Positions 18,409-28,936 of a stretch of DNA of 46,919 nt are shown piece after piece (positions within the stretch are counted from its first letter, which is position 1; every line of letters begins with the position of its first letter). Made by a program: the position numbers and the translations under genes. Source of the stretch: Vibrio maritimus (GTDB taxonomy: Bacteria; Pseudomonadota; Gammaproteobacteria; Enterobacterales; Vibrionaceae); assembly GCA_003263775.1 (NCBI GenBank), contig JYJJ01000082.1, positions 1-46,919 on the forward strand, in the 5' to 3' direction. The notes beneath the pieces were generated by a model, which made no database searches, had not been told where the DNA came from, and saw nothing but the letters and a program-made list of their open reading frames with translations.

Positions 18409-18434
18409 ATAGCTCCCGTAAGGGGCTATTTTTT
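18409..18434 (+). terminator. attenuator-like terminator between rph and pyrE
   Basis: ATAGCTCC / GGGGCTAT form an 8-bp stem (one G-U pair) with a CGTAA loop followed by six T. It starts only 3 nt after the rph stop, so ribosomes finishing rph would overlap it. This is the arrangement known for UTP-sensitive pyrE attenuation in enterics. Confidence 0.75.
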
Positions 18435-18512
18435 GCCCAACATTTTGTATGGGAAATGAATCTCCTAGGCGCTATGTCTAGGGTCGATATAACTTTGATA
18501 AAGAGAGATAAA

Positions 18513-19154
18513 ATGAAAGCATACCAGCGTGAATTTATTGAATTTGCATTAGAGAAAGAAGTCCTAAAATTTGGCGAATTTACCCTTAAATCTGGTCGTA
18601 AAAGCCCTTACTTCTTCAACGCTGGGCTTTTCAATACAGGTCGTGATCTTGCTCGTCTAGGTCGCTTCTACGCAGCAGCACTGGCGGACTCAGGCATTGA
18701 GTTTGACGTGCTATTTGGCCCAGCTTACAAGGGCATCCCAATCGCAACGACTACGGCGGTCGCACTCGCTGATCACCACGATATCGACACACCTTACTGT
18801 TTTAACCGTAAGGAAGCGAAAGACCACGGTGAAGGTGGCAACCTAGTAGGTAGCGCACTCGAAGGTCGTATTATGCTGGTGGATGATGTGATCACCGCGG
18901 GTACTGCGATTCGTGAGTCAATGGAAATTATCAAGGCTAACGGTGCTGACTTAGCTGGCGTATTGGTCGCGATTGACCGCCAAGAAAAAGGCAAAGGCGA
19001 GCTTTCTGCGATTCAAGAAGTGGAGCGTGACTTTGGTTGTGCCGTTATTTCAATCGTCAGCCTGACCGACCTAATCACTTATCTAGAAGAGAAAGGCGGT
19101 AACACTGAGCATCTAGAAGCAGTGAAAGCATACCGAGCAGAGTTTGGTATCTAG
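18513..19154 (+). CDS. pyrE: orotate phosphoribosyltransferase PyrE
   Basis: A 213-residue enzyme making orotidine 5'-phosphate from orotate and PRPP in pyrimidine synthesis. The PRPP-binding motif IMLVDDVITAGTAIRE is present. So are the KSGRKSPYFFNAGLF region and FGPAYKGIPIA. I chose the ATG at 18513 (MKAYQREFIEFALEK) although the frame is open to 18402. The upstream part would overlap rph and run through the attenuator. It is intact and is followed by a strong bidirectional terminator. Confidence 0.96.
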   Translation: MKAYQREFIEFALEKEVLKFGEFTLKSGRKSPYFFNAGLFNTGRDLARLGRFYAAALADSGIEFDVLFGPAYKGIPIATTTAVALADHHDIDTPYCFNRKEAKDHGEGGNLVGSALEGRIMLVDDVITAGTAIRESMEIIKANGADLAGVLVAIDRQEKGKGELSAIQEVERDFGCAVISIVSLTDLITYLEEKGGNTEHLEAVKAYRAEFGI

Positions 19155-19179
19155 TTGCTTGCGCTGATAAATAGTGAAC

Positions 19180-19208
19180 AAAAAAGGTCTGATTATTCAG
19201 ACCTTTTT
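19180..19208. terminator. bidirectional terminator between pyrE and the GT39-like gene
   Basis: An AAAAAAGGTCTGA / TCAGACCTTTTT hairpin with a short ATTAT loop, A-rich on the left and T-rich on the right, serves both convergent genes. Confidence 0.9.
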
Positions 19209-19233
19209 GCTATTTGAGAGTTGCCCAGGGGCG

Positions 19234-20633
19234 TTACTTTTGCGTTTTACACAGAATCGCCACGCGATCAAAGTTCTCAGCTATTGTATCACTACACTGA
19301 TATTGCTCTTGGTAAGGTGAAAAATCACGTTCAGCGCGCTCTTTGTAAGTGATTAGGTAAAACTGGTCATGACCGATCAGTTGATCATCAGATTTTAGTT
19401 GTTTCGCCTGTCCAAGGCTATAAAACTGGCCTGAGTATGAGCGAGGGCGGAAGTAGAAGGTTTTTATCTCAGGGTCGAGCTCAGCGATAAGCCCCTTGTC
19501 ACTGTTATCGGCTACTTTGCCTGTCGCAAGTAAGTAGGTAGCGGCAATCAGAGCGACTGGCACGATGAGCGAGGCAATCGACAGCCAAAGCATGTCTTTC
19601 TTTTTCCAGAATATCGCAATGAGTAATGCGACGCCGGAAGTTCCCGGTAGGACATAGGTTGGCAGAATATTGCTTGAAACCGTGAATAGAACCAGCGGTG
19701 ACAATGCCCACCAAATCGCAAAACTACTGAAACCGTTATTCTGCTTAGCTTGTTCAAGGCCAAATTTAGCGCGAACTAGCATTAATACTGGCAAAATCAA
19801 TGACCATGGAAGTACGGCAAGTAACCAAAAGAACCATATTTTTCCTTTCGGCTCTTGGTGGCCCGCGCCATAAAGATCGCCTGCCCAGCCCGGCTCTACA
19901 AAGCGTTTAAAGTGCTCGCCGACAATAAAGTAATTGATGAAGCCCGGCGTTGCTTGTTCAGCCATTAGGTACCAAGGTAAGGCAACCAGCAGCATGAGCA
20001 GCGTGCCTTTAACAAGCGGGAATCGACGCCAAAGCTCGACAAAAGCACCGATGATGCCATGTTGAATGACCATCCAAGGGAATACAGCTAATCCAAACAA
20101 AACAATCGCAACCGGACCTTTTGCGAGCAAACCTACAGCGAGCCCAATAAAGCCTACATACCCCCACAGGGTTTCACCGCGCCAACATTGGTAGAAGCCT
20201 ATCATTGCCATTGCTAGGCCAAGAGTCAGCGCCATATCAGTCATAACGGCACCAGCGGCAATCGAGAATACTAATGTCGTTGAAAGTACTAATGCGGCAA
20301 CGAGTGGGTTGTAGCCATTTTTCTTAGCAAACCATGCAGTACCAATAACGACTAATACGCCTGCGATCCAGTGAGGGAAGCGGAGCGTAAATTCAGACAA
20401 ACCAAACATCTCGACACTGGCGGCACTCATCCAAGTAAACAGTGGTGGTTTACCCCAAAAAGGCACATTGTAGTCGTAAAGGGGGTCAGCCAATTACCTG
20501 TTTCCACCATTAAGCGCGCCATTTCACCATATCGAGACTCGGTGGTATCCATGAGTGGATACAGCCCTAGTGTCAACAAGCGAATGACTAATGCGCCAAT
20601 TAGTAAGATCCAAAGGGTGCGCCCTTTAGCCAT
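19234..20633 (-). CDS. ArnT/GT39-like membrane glycosyltransferase (frameshifted in this sequence)
   Basis: Restored length is 466 residues. It is a multi-pass inner-membrane protein with the GT39/ArnT signature near the N-terminus: MDTTESRYGEMARLMVETGNWLTP, then LYDYNVPFWGKPPLFTWM. One base is missing in the run of five G at 20481-20485 (six expected), which splits off the first 45 residues. Roughly ten hydrophobic segments follow, then a soluble C-terminus. ArnT-type enzymes transfer a sugar from undecaprenyl phosphate to lipid A or LPS on the periplasmic side. The nearby LPS genes fit that role, but the sugar is unknown and I see no aminoarabinose synthesis genes here. Confidence 0.8.
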
Positions 20634-20790
20634 GATTTATACTCCTACAGCATCAAAGAAACGGTCGATTATTATTACCGCGGTCGCAAAGTGGTGAAGT
20701 CTCACACACTATGTTTGTTATCGTCAACAACTACTCAGGCAAACTCAGGTTAAGTTTGGCTCAAAATATGTCAGTTGGCGTGCTCGTTAG

Positions 20791-21285
20791 TCAGACAACT
20801 TTCTTTGCAGTAAGTGCCTCTTCGACCAACTTTGGTACAAATTGGCTAACATCACCGCCATGGATAGCAACTTCTCTTACCAAGGTTGAAGAAATAAAGG
20901 CATGTTCTTCTGCTGGGGTGAGGAAAACACTCTCAAGGCCAGGTAGCAGACGGCGATACATGTTGGTTAAACCAAACTCATACTCGAAGTCGACGGTAGT
21001 GCGTAATCCACGTATCAGCACATTGGCTTGTTCATCTTTAGCGAAGTTTACCAGTAGCCCAGAAAAACCTTTGACCGTCACGTTATCAAGGTGCTTGGTA
21101 ACCGCTGAGGTAAACTGAACACGTTCATCAAGTGTGAACATGGTGTTTTTACTTGGGCTAGCTGCAATCGCAATGATGATTTCATCAAACATCGTTGCCG
21201 CTCGTTCAATCAAATCAAGGTGTCCATTGGTGATCGGATCAAAAGTTCCAGGATAGATGACCCGGGATAAACGTTTCTGTGCCAC
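20791..21285 (-). CDS. coaD: phosphopantetheine adenylyltransferase CoaD
   Basis: A 164-residue enzyme converting 4'-phosphopantetheine and ATP to dephospho-CoA. The nucleotidyltransferase motif YPGTFDPITNGHLDLIERA (T/HxGH) is near the N-terminus and the ISSTLVREV motif near the C-terminus. It is intact. In many gammaproteobacteria coaD lies beside waaA. Here the LPS core genes begin just beyond it. Confidence 0.95.
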   Translation of the reverse strand: MAQKRLSRVIYPGTFDPITNGHLDLIERAATMFDEIIIAIAASPSKNTMFTLDERVQFTSAVTKHLDNVTVKGFSGLLVNFAKDEQANVLIRGLRTTVDFEYEFGLTNMYRRLLPGLESVFLTPAEEHAFISSTLVREVAIHGGDVSQFVPKLVEEALTAKKVV

Positions 21286-21438
21286 GGTATTCGCTCTTGT
21301 TTACAATTTGCGTTAGTTTAGCATCTTCTGGCGTCTTGATGTCATTCCCTCCTCAAGATATGGCTGTTGAGGTTAAGCTTGTCAGAACATGGCGAATTGC
21401 TATTATCCTCAAGTAGCTAGGTAGAGAAGAGAAAGAGA

Positions 21439-22473
21439 ATGAAAAACATACTGGTGGTGCGTAACGACAAGATCGGTGATTTTATGCTGGCATGGCCAAG
21501 CTTTGCCATGCTTAAAGCATCGTTACCAGAATGCCGAATTACTGCTTTAGTGCCCAATTATACCGTCGCATTGGCCAAAGCGTGCCCTTGGATTGATGAA
21601 GTGATTGTGGATACTGGCAAGGATGCTGACAAGCTAACGCAGCAATCGTTAGTATCTAAAATCAAAAAGGCAAAATTCGACGCTTCTATCAATCTGTTCT
21701 CAACGACTTACAACGCACTACTAGTGTGGAAGGCGAGAATCCCATATCGCTTGGCTCCGGCAACGAAGTTCGCGCAAATCTTCTACAATCGACGAATTAA
21801 ACAGAAGCGCTCCCAAAGCGCAAAGCCGGAGTTTGAATACAACCTCGATCTGATCCGCGCATTTTTAACTGATATTGGTCAGTCCGTGGTTGAGCCTAAA
21901 GCGCCGTACTTTTCGTTTTCGCTAGATGCGCTCGCAAGGCAGAAGGAAAAACTGGCGCAAACCTATAAGCTTAACAAAGCGTTGCCATGGCTATTTGTCC
22001 ATGCGGGTAGCGGTGGGTCAGCGAACAACCTGTCTATTGAGCAGTATGCGGATCTTGTAGCGGGCATTGACGGTGATATTGAGGTTGTCTTAACCGCAGG
22101 GCCGGGAGAAGAAGAGAAAGCTGAGCAGTTAAAACTTGCTTTAGAGATAAGAGGCAAAGGGAGTGCGGTATATGACAAAAATGAAGGATTGATTGATTTT
22201 TCATGTTCAATTGCTTGTGCTAGTGCCTTTATTGCAGGCTCTACAGGCCCACTTCATATTGCAGCTGCATTAGATGTGCCTACGGTTGGCTTCTTTCCTT
22301 CAAAACGTTCGGCAACGCCTCTACGTTGGAAACCGATTAACTCTGATGGGCGCCACCTTGCATTTTGCCCACCGCAAGCACAGGAAAAATCGTCCCAAGA
22401 GGACATGTCCCGTATTAATGTGTCATCTGTTCTACCAACACTTAACCCTTGGGTTGCAGATTTTCTAAACTAA
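21439..22473 (+). CDS. GT9 heptosyltransferase-like glycosyltransferase
   Basis: A 344-residue ADP-heptose:LPS heptosyltransferase family member (GT9), acting on LPS core at the cytoplasmic membrane face. The N-terminus MKNILVVRNDKIGDFMLAWPSFAMLKA is the usual first beta-alpha unit. The C-terminal donor-binding region has AGSTGPLHIAAALDVPTVGFF. It is intact and is the only plus-strand gene between coaD and kdkA, ending at a strong terminator. The acceptor cannot be told from sequence (it could be WaaQ-like or a third heptosyltransferase). Confidence 0.85.
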   Translation: MKNILVVRNDKIGDFMLAWPSFAMLKASLPECRITALVPNYTVALAKACPWIDEVIVDTGKDADKLTQQSLVSKIKKAKFDASINLFSTTYNALLVWKARIPYRLAPATKFAQIFYNRRIKQKRSQSAKPEFEYNLDLIRAFLTDIGQSVVEPKAPYFSFSLDALARQKEKLAQTYKLNKALPWLFVHAGSGGSANNLSIEQYADLVAGIDGDIEVVLTAGPGEEEKAEQLKLALEIRGKGSAVYDKNEGLIDFSCSIACASAFIAGSTGPLHIAAALDVPTVGFFPSKRSATPLRWKPINSDGRHLAFCPPQAQEKSSQEDMSRINVSSVLPTLNPWVADFLN

Positions 22474-22492
22474 CCGTCCTCAAATCGCAGAT

Positions 22493-22526
22493 AAAAAAAC
22501 AGCTCTCAAATGAGAGCTGTTTTTTT
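22493..22526. terminator. bidirectional terminator after the GT9 gene
   Basis: AAAAAACAGCTCTCA / TGAGAGCTGTTTTTT is a long perfect stem with a very small loop, usable by both converging genes. Confidence 0.92.
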
Positions 22527-22534
22527 GTTATGCG

Positions 22535-24530
22535 TTACTCTGCTTGCTTAGCTTTCATCACGCGATAGTTAAGCTGCCATTGCTGCATTTTGTTGTAGTC
22601 ATCGATCTTATGCTCTAGCTCATCCGGCACGGGTTGCTTGGTCTCTGGTTGTAGATAAAGTCCCGATTTCGGCCATGGATAGAAACTGCGAGGTTTTTCT
22701 AGCGATACCACCCCATCTTTCGAAAGCCATACTTTCGTGTTTACACCAAATGCCATGGCAGGGTTGTCCTGCTCAGCGATAATATTTCGCCACCCACATT
22801 AAGATAACGCGCGTTCGACAGACTCACATGATAAAGCGATGGCATGATGTCTTTGTGTGAGCCAATACGGTTAGCATCGTAGCGAATGTTCAATTGTGCT
22901 TGTATGGACTCTGGTACATACAGATAAAAAGGCACGCCTTTATCAAGCAAGGTTTCTTGTGGCATTGTTGCCGCAATACGACGCATTTGGTGATCACCCG
23001 TGGCAGCGACCACGGTTGGCCTTTCCGAAGACTGTTTTATGTGGCTGATAAACTGCCCCAAGCTGTCAGCGGAGTATTGGAAGGTCGTTTGAATACCCTC
23101 TGGAGAAATTTGACCTTGGCCTGCTCGAGTACGGTAGTCGTCCGAAACGCGAGTAGGGTAAGGTGAGTAATAATCTGGAGTCACATACGGAGGGTGGTTA
23201 GTCACCGACAGCAGAATAATAAACAGAGGCTGCGTTTCTTCGCTGAGTAACTTTTCCACATACTTGAATGCCACGTCATCCGGCAATCCCCAGTCTGTCA
23301 TGTATTTAGCAGATTCAGGGTATTGGGAGAGTAGGGTGTTTTGGTCAATGACTCGATCGACGCCTTGTTTCGGCAAATAGCTCATGTAGTCGCGCCACGC
23401 CATGTTGCCCGGAGAAACAAAAATCGTTTTGTATCCCGCTTGCTTGTATGGCTCGAACGCAGTACCTGCTAGCGTTAAGTTTTGTGCAGAAGACTGACTA
23501 ATAGACTGCACTGGGCTATTAAACATGATTTGCGCCATTGATGGGGCAGTGCCATTGTCTGCGGAGACAAAACGTTCAAATAGGAAATCCTGTTGGAAGT
23601 GCTGACGCAAACTACCAAGCATATCGTTCGTTTTAGGATCGTCAAACGCCAACATGTTGGTGCCTAGGCTTTCCATCACTGCCAGCACGACATTCGGTTG
23701 GTGCTGCTCAAGGTAGGCGTTTTTCGGTGTCTGCGTGAACAGCTCGTCATTTCCCACCACGCTCGTGAGTAGCGCCTCTCCTTCCTGTAATGAAACATCG
23801 ACAAACTTGGTGTCGGCTTTACGCGCTTTTATTGCCCAATCTATTGCCATAAAGCCGTTTGGCGTCAGCTTGTTTAGCACCACAAGCTCAGAGACTTGTG
23901 CGTTAGCTTGGCGCAAAGGAAACGTGCCAATAGAGCCGCGAGCCGCAACAAAGAATACGGTAATAGAAATAAGCCCGTAGACAACCGCCACCAGTAGCGG
24001 CCAGCGCTTTGACTGTGTAGAGGTTTGAGTGAACCGACGGCTAATCAAGCACCCACCAAGGAGACTGCCAACGTCAACAATACACTTTGAATGATTGGGT
24101 AATCCTGCCACATATTCATAACAACAGCTTGGGTGTCATCTTCAAACAACCCGAAGGCAAACAAGTCGTAATGGTTGTGATAGGTTTGATAGTAGTAGTA
24201 GTTACCGATCGTGATGGCAGTGACGATAAAAGCAATCACGGTCGTATAGCCAATCGCAACCGGTCTAAATGCACGCCAAATGGTCGGGTGTGCGGCGAGC
24301 ACTAAGCCGATAAGGTATAGCGGCGCCAAGCTAATGGCACTCACTCGGAGATCGTAGCGAAGCCCGGTGATTATCATTCGCCAAATATCGGCAGACTTTC
24401 CAGCAAGCTGTGCGCTGTCAACAAAGTCAGCAAACATAACGGCACGGCCGGCGCACATAATCAAAGTGATGAACAGTACTTGAAACCAAACCAGTTTCGT
24501 TAGCTGTCTAAAGTGTTTTTGATACATCAT
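22535..24530 (-). CDS. LtaS/sulfatase-fold phosphotransferase, LPS-modifying candidate (two frameshifts in this sequence)
   Basis: Restored length is 665 residues. Several N-terminal transmembrane segments are followed by a periplasmic alkaline-phosphatase/sulfatase-fold domain. Key motifs are VLAVMESLGTN (metal-binding Glu), ADNGTAPSMAQ (nucleophile Thr), DWGLPDDVAF and VAATGDHQMR. Bases are missing at about 24049, within the last N-terminal TM (SLVGA, then LISRRFTQ), and at about 22785 (YLNVGGE, then NIIAEQDNPAMAFGVNTKVWL). Members transfer phosphoglycerol or phosphoethanolamine to envelope glycans. Its place beside LPS core transferases suggests LPS core decoration, but the donor is not known. 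Confidence 0.78.
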
Positions 24531-24548
24531 AGAAATCAGAGAATATTA

Positions 24549-25352
24549 TTATTTAGAAGAGGGGTCGTTCTGTGAACGCTCAACCTGTTGAGTGCTGGTT
24601 CGAACCCATAAATCAGCATATTTCACAAACGTTGAGTGCGCTGACAGTAAGCAAAGTAGCAGCCCTTGTTTGCCATCCAAGAAGCCCGCTTTGACAATGT
24701 ACATTTTCACAAAGCAGGCAATAGCGTGGACAATTCCCTGTGAAATGCTCGACTTCTTACCGCGTTTTTCACGCTGCTCCGCCCACGCTTTTGCATAGCC
24801 AGCCGACTTAACTAGGTAATGATGAACATCATCGTAGGTGTAATGGATCAGATCACCATTTAGGGTCTCGATGGTCATCGATTTGTCTGTTTCCACTTTC
24901 TCGTGCACTAAGGAGTCATTGTATTGCGTGAGCTTAGTCGGGTAGAGGCGCAGCACTTTGTCTGGATACCAGCCGCAGTGCTTAATAAAGCGGCCGAACA
25001 CCCAGCTAAGGCGCGCGAATTGGTAAATCGTCGTAGGTGAGTTTTTACTGACGGCATCCAGGATACTCGCTTTGAGTTCGGGTGTAACGCGCTCATCGGC
25101 ATCAAGCCAAAACACGAAGTCTGATTGAACATGACTCTGAGCAATTTGCCTTTGACGGCCAAACCCGGGCCAATCGCTGTTGGTATAAAACTTTGCGCCC
25201 ATCTCCTCGGCAATCGCTTGGGTATTATCGCTGCTGCCTGAGTCCAAAATGACAATTTCATCCACCCAGCCTTTCACTGTTTCTAGGCAGGCGCGTAGAT
25301 GTTTCGATTCGTTTTTTACTATCAGCGCGACAGCAAGTGTTGGTTTGGTCAC
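24549..25352 (-). CDS. GT2 glycosyltransferase, WaaE/LpsA-like
   Basis: A 267-residue family 2 glycosyltransferase beginning TKPTLAVALIVKNESKHLRACLETV, with LDSGSSDNTQAIAEEMGAKF and the DxD-type FWLDADERVTPEL. The shape matches WaaE/KdtX-type beta-1,4-glucosyltransferases that extend heptose I of the core. It is intact. It follows the GT9 gene by 39 bp and precedes the sulfatase-fold gene by 18 bp, so the three are probably one operon. Confidence 0.82.
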   Translation of the reverse strand: MTKPTLAVALIVKNESKHLRACLETVKGWVDEIVILDSGSSDNTQAIAEEMGAKFYTNSDWPGFGRQRQIAQSHVQSDFVFWLDADERVTPELKASILDAVSKNSPTTIYQFARLSWVFGRFIKHCGWYPDKVLRLYPTKLTQYNDSLVHEKVETDKSMTIETLNGDLIHYTYDDVHHYLVKSAGYAKAWAEQREKRGKKSSISQGIVHAIACFVKMYIVKAGFLDGKQGLLLCLLSAHSTFVKYADLWVRTSTQQVERSQNDPSSK

Positions 25353-25391
25353 TATTATGATCCTTGGTCTCGTTATTATCTCGCTGCTCTA

Positions 25392-26441
25392 TTAAAGCGC
25401 TTCTGATTTCACCACATGGTCGAACATTGCGATCACGCTTTCAGCTTTGATGCGCTGCATCGCCTGCTTGTCTTTAACACGTGCTCGCCATTCAAGTTCA
25501 CTACTGGCTCTTCCGGTTTCCGCCAAAATAGCCTCTTCATACACGGACACTACATAATCTTGATACTTATATGGGCCCGTGCGCTTTGGGTTGTGATGTG
25601 CGTATAAGCCAATCACTGGCGTACTCATTGCATTCGCCATATGCGTAGGGCCTGTATCGGGTGCTATCACTAAATCGGCCAAATCGATCAGTGCCAGCAT
25701 CTGTAGTAAGCTGCTTTGCCCAATTAGGTTGGTCACAGGGAGCGATATCAAAGACTCAATCGTTTGTCCGAGCTCAACCTCAATCTTAGCAGGACTGCCA
25801 GCCAATATGATGTTCCAGCCATTCGCTACCGCATGATTGATGACATCTGCGTAGCCTTGTCCGGTCCAATTCTTATAGCCCTTGCTCGCTGCTGGCACTA
25901 TTACCAAATTACGATTCGAGCTGAGCTGGCCTTCAGCCCATAGCTTGTCCTCAGTTGAGTAGTGAAGCGTCCATGTTGGCTTAGCAATATTGCACCCTAA
26001 AGTCTCACTAAAGGCCATCAGCCCATCTAAGACGTGCATTTTAGCCGGTGATGGAACCTTTACGTTGGTAAACAATTGCTGGAAGTCTTGAGCTCGTTCG
26101 GCATCAAAGCCAAGCTTATAGGTCGCTTTTATACCAAGAGTGGCAAGGCTGGCTCTTAACGCATATTGCATATGCAGCAGTGCATCAAACTTACGCCCTT
26201 TGAGTTGTTTCCACAGCGCAGTATAGCCTTTCCAGCCTGCTTTTTTATCAAACACCACCACGTCAATGCCATCAATACTCTCCAGTAATTTAGCTTCAAG
26301 CTTACCCGTCACCCAAGTAATTTGAGTGCTCGGCCACTGAGTTTGAATCGCCTGCACGGCAGCGATGGTATTACAAACGTCACCGATCGCCGAAAGGCGC
26401 AAAATACATATCGATTGCGGAGGAGAGGTAAAAAGTGTCAT
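25392..26441 (-). CDS. GT9 heptosyltransferase (WaaC-like)
   Basis: A 349-residue GT9 enzyme. The N-terminal SICILRLSAIGDVCNTIAAVQAIQ resembles the start of heptosyltransferase I. The donor-site region has VIAPDTGPTHMANAMSTPVIGLYAHHNPKRTGPY, typical of the family. It is the first gene of the minus-strand group with the GT2 and sulfatase-fold genes and is divergent from kdkA. WaaC is the best guess because WaaF is identified separately and this locus must supply the first heptose transfer. Confidence 0.78.
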   Translation of the reverse strand: MTLFTSPPQSICILRLSAIGDVCNTIAAVQAIQTQWPSTQITWVTGKLEAKLLESIDGIDVVVFDKKAGWKGYTALWKQLKGRKFDALLHMQYALRASLATLGIKATYKLGFDAERAQDFQQLFTNVKVPSPAKMHVLDGLMAFSETLGCNIAKPTWTLHYSTEDKLWAEGQLSSNRNLVIVPAASKGYKNWTGQGYADVINHAVANGWNIILAGSPAKIEVELGQTIESLISLPVTNLIGQSSLLQMLALIDLADLVIAPDTGPTHMANAMSTPVIGLYAHHNPKRTGPYKYQDYVVSVYEEAILAETGRASSELEWRARVKDKQAMQRIKAESVIAMFDHVVKSEAL

Positions 26442-26559
26442 AGAGAAGTATGGTTAGCGATGAATGTAAAGATTATGCAGGGGGCGGTTTGAATGTAAAA
26501 TCAGAAACAGATAAAGCGAGTGATTAGTAAAAGCTTGAATAGAGAATTAGGGCGAGAGT

Positions 26560-27249
26560 GTGAGAGAGATTCAAGAGAACAACGCGGTTTATTGGTTTGA
26601 TGAAACGCTACTAAAAGAGCCTGTGCAGAGCGTGTTTGACCCGAAATATTGGCAAACACAGCAGCGCGTTCTTGGCAGTGCGCAAGGGCGAGGCACGACG
26701 TGGTTTGTGCAAACGGAAACCGTTGCTGCGGCTTTACGCCATTATCGCCGAGGTGGGTTATTTGGCAAGCTCGTCAAAGACCAATACTGGTTTTCAGGCT
26801 GGGAACAAACTCGCTCTTATCAAGAGTTTCAACTACTGAATACCCTGATAGAGGCTGGTGTTAATGTGCCTCGACCTATTGCGGCGAGAGCGATGAAAAC
26901 CGGTCCTTACTATCGCGCGGATTTGTTGAGTGAAAAGGTGGCCAATGCGCGTGACTTAGTGGCTATCTTACAAGAAGGGCCGCTAAGTTCTGATATGTAT
27001 CAAAAGATCGGTGCCGAGATCCGCAAGATGCACGAAGCTCAGGTGAATCACACCGATCTAAATATTCACAATATATTGATCGATGACTCTGGCAAAGTAT
27101 GGATCATCGATTTTGATAAATGCTTCATTCAACAAGGAGACGACTGGAAGCTCTCTAACTATGAAAGGTTGAAGCGCTCATTTGAGAAAGAAGTGCAGCG
27201 GGCCGGCATTCATTACCATGCCGACGATTTTTTACAAATCTATTCTTAG
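26560..27249 (+). CDS. kdkA: Kdo kinase KdkA
   Basis: A 229-residue 3-deoxy-D-manno-octulosonic acid kinase that phosphorylates the single Kdo of Vibrio- and Haemophilus-type LPS. The protein-kinase-like fold is shown by VNHTDLNIHNILIDDSGKVWIIDFDK (catalytic HTDLNIHN and DFD) and by RGGLFGKLVKDQYWF. It starts at a GTG. Its TAG stop (27247-27249) overlaps the waaA stop codon on the other strand (27246-27248), so the two genes converge without any gap. This suggests no separate terminator at the junction. Confidence 0.9.
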   Translation: MREIQENNAVYWFDETLLKEPVQSVFDPKYWQTQQRVLGSAQGRGTTWFVQTETVAAALRHYRRGGLFGKLVKDQYWFSGWEQTRSYQEFQLLNTLIEAGVNVPRPIAARAMKTGPYYRADLLSEKVANARDLVAILQEGPLSSDMYQKIGAEIRKMHEAQVNHTDLNIHNILIDDSGKVWIIDFDKCFIQQGDDWKLSNYERLKRSFEKEVQRAGIHYHADDFLQIYS

Positions 27250-28516
27250 CCGCTTACTGATTTCAATGTTCGGTCAATCGCGCCTTGGCTCTGTTTTACC
27301 ACCTGCTGCGCTGAGTTGGCTAACGAGGCGAGTGCATCTGGGCTTTGTAATAGTGATTCAACTTTCTGCGCTAGTTCGTGCTCGTCTTGCACCACCTCAA
27401 TGGCGTTTGAGTTGCGCATCTGTTCAACGACTTGGGTAAAGTTGAAATAGCTTGGTCCGGTTATACAAGGTACGCCAAGTGCAGCGGCTCAAGCACATTG
27501 TGTCCGCCCACTTTTTTCCCGATTAAGCTGCCGCCCATAAAACACACATCACTGGCCGCTAGGTAGGCCATCATCTCACCCATGGTATCACCCAAGAAAA
27601 GAGCAGTAGTATTTGAAATGGGACCCTGAGTTTGGCTCTTCCGCTCAACGGAAAAACCGGATTCTATACAGAGTTTCTCGACTTGGTTAAAGCGCTCTGG
27701 GTGCCTAGGCACTAACAGCAATAGCGCATCAGGAACCGTTTGGAGCAACGCTTTGTGAGCCGCGATGACCTTCTCATCTTCGCCTTCGTGTGTGCTGGCT
27801 GCAATCCATACAGGCCGTGTTGTGCCCAGTGTCTCTCGAAGTTGTTTACCGTGTGCAAAACTTTCAGGTTGCACTTCGATATCAAACTTAATCGAACCTG
27901 TCACCGAAACTCGGCCAGAGTCGACACCGAGCCGAATAAAACGCTCTGCGTCTTCATTGAACTGGCAGCAAAAGCTATCGATATGCTGAGCGGCCAACCA
28001 AAAGAAAGGCTTTACTTTAGCGTAGCGCTGGCAAGAGCGCTCTGACAATCGAGCGTTAATAACAGTGATTGGAATGGCAGCATGGCTGACCGCACGTAGA
28101 GTGTTCGGCCAAAGCTCTGTCTCCACTATGATGAGTTGACTAGGCTTAACACGCTTTAGAAAGCCGTTGATAGCAAAGCTAAAGTCGAGCGGCATATATC
28201 GGTGCTGAGCAATGTTGGATAGCTTGTCTGCTTGCTCAGCGCCGGTAGGTGTCGTAGTCGTTATAACAATGTTGTGGCTAGGGTTGGCTTTGGCATAACG
28301 GCGAATTAGTGGACTAACGGCAATCACTTCTCCCACCGACACCGCGTGAAACCATACCATAGGGTGGTCTTCATTTCGTTCGATCTCAGGCGTGGCGCCA
28401 AAATGTTCTTTCCAACGTTTTCCAACACTAGGTTTGCCCGGCTTTTGTTTAAAAAGACCATAGAGAAAAAGTGGAGCAACGAGGGTAAGAAGCAGGGTGT
28501 AGAGCAAACGGAACAT
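27246..28516 (-). CDS. waaA: Kdo transferase WaaA (frameshifted in this sequence)
   Basis: Restored length is 423 residues (E. coli 425). It transfers Kdo from CMP-Kdo to lipid IVA. An N-terminal membrane anchor (FRLLYTLLLTLVAPLFLYGLF) is followed by VWFHAVSVGEVIA (catalytic Glu), MPLDFSFAINGFL, VETELWPN and SIKFD. One base is missing at about 27475 (CACTTGGCGTAC should be CACTTGGGCGTAC). After that the frame runs GVPCITGPSYFNFTQVVEQM to the stop at 27246. The start is set at 28516 rather than 28570, because the longer form would overlap gtrA. waaA is essential in most Gram-negatives, so the break is almost surely an error. Confidence 0.93.
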
Positions 28517-28527
28517 GGTGTTCTTCT

Positions 28528-28935
28528 CTATGACTTGTGTTGAGGAGGTTGCGAATCTGAGAAGGTCCACAGCTTGTGAATAATGTAGGTCACAATAGGT
28601 AAAATAAACACCACCATAATGACGCGTAAGTAACTGTTTATGTCTGAGAATATCTCACTAATACCTTGGGCAACCAGCAAGGCGCCGAACTGCACCATAA
28701 AAAATTTCAGTGCGTTACCCCAATTGACCGGTTTTTTGAATACCAATAGCGTTTGTGCGAAGTATGAAAAGATAAACGCCAAGCTAAAGCCAAAAACGTT
28801 AGCGAGGAATACGTTATCCTGAATCAGATGTAAGTAAATAAACGCAACCGCAATGTGAATGGCGGTAGCAACACCGCCAGTCAAAGCAAAGCGAATCAAT
28901 CGATATTGTAGTAAGCGATCGAGCAGTTGGGCCAT
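28528..28935 (-). CDS. GtrA-family membrane protein (putative polyprenyl-sugar flippase)
   Basis: A 135-residue protein with four hydrophobic segments and the GtrA motif RFALTGGVATAIHIAVAF, ending IIHKLWTF. GtrA-type proteins are thought to flip undecaprenyl-phosphate-linked sugars. As sequenced it appears fused to the preceding GtrB. Correcting a missing base at about 29025 makes GtrB stop at 28937-28939 and lets this gene start at the ATG 28933-28935, one base after that stop. It is therefore an independent, translationally coupled gene 11 bp upstream of waaA. Confidence 0.78.
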   Translation of the reverse strand: MAQLLDRLLQYRLIRFALTGGVATAIHIAVAFIYLHLIQDNVFLANVFGFSLAFIFSYFAQTLLVFKKPVNWGNALKFFMVQFGALLVAQGISEIFSDINSYLRVIMVVFILPIVTYIIHKLWTFSDSQPPQHKS

Positions 28936-28936
28936 A

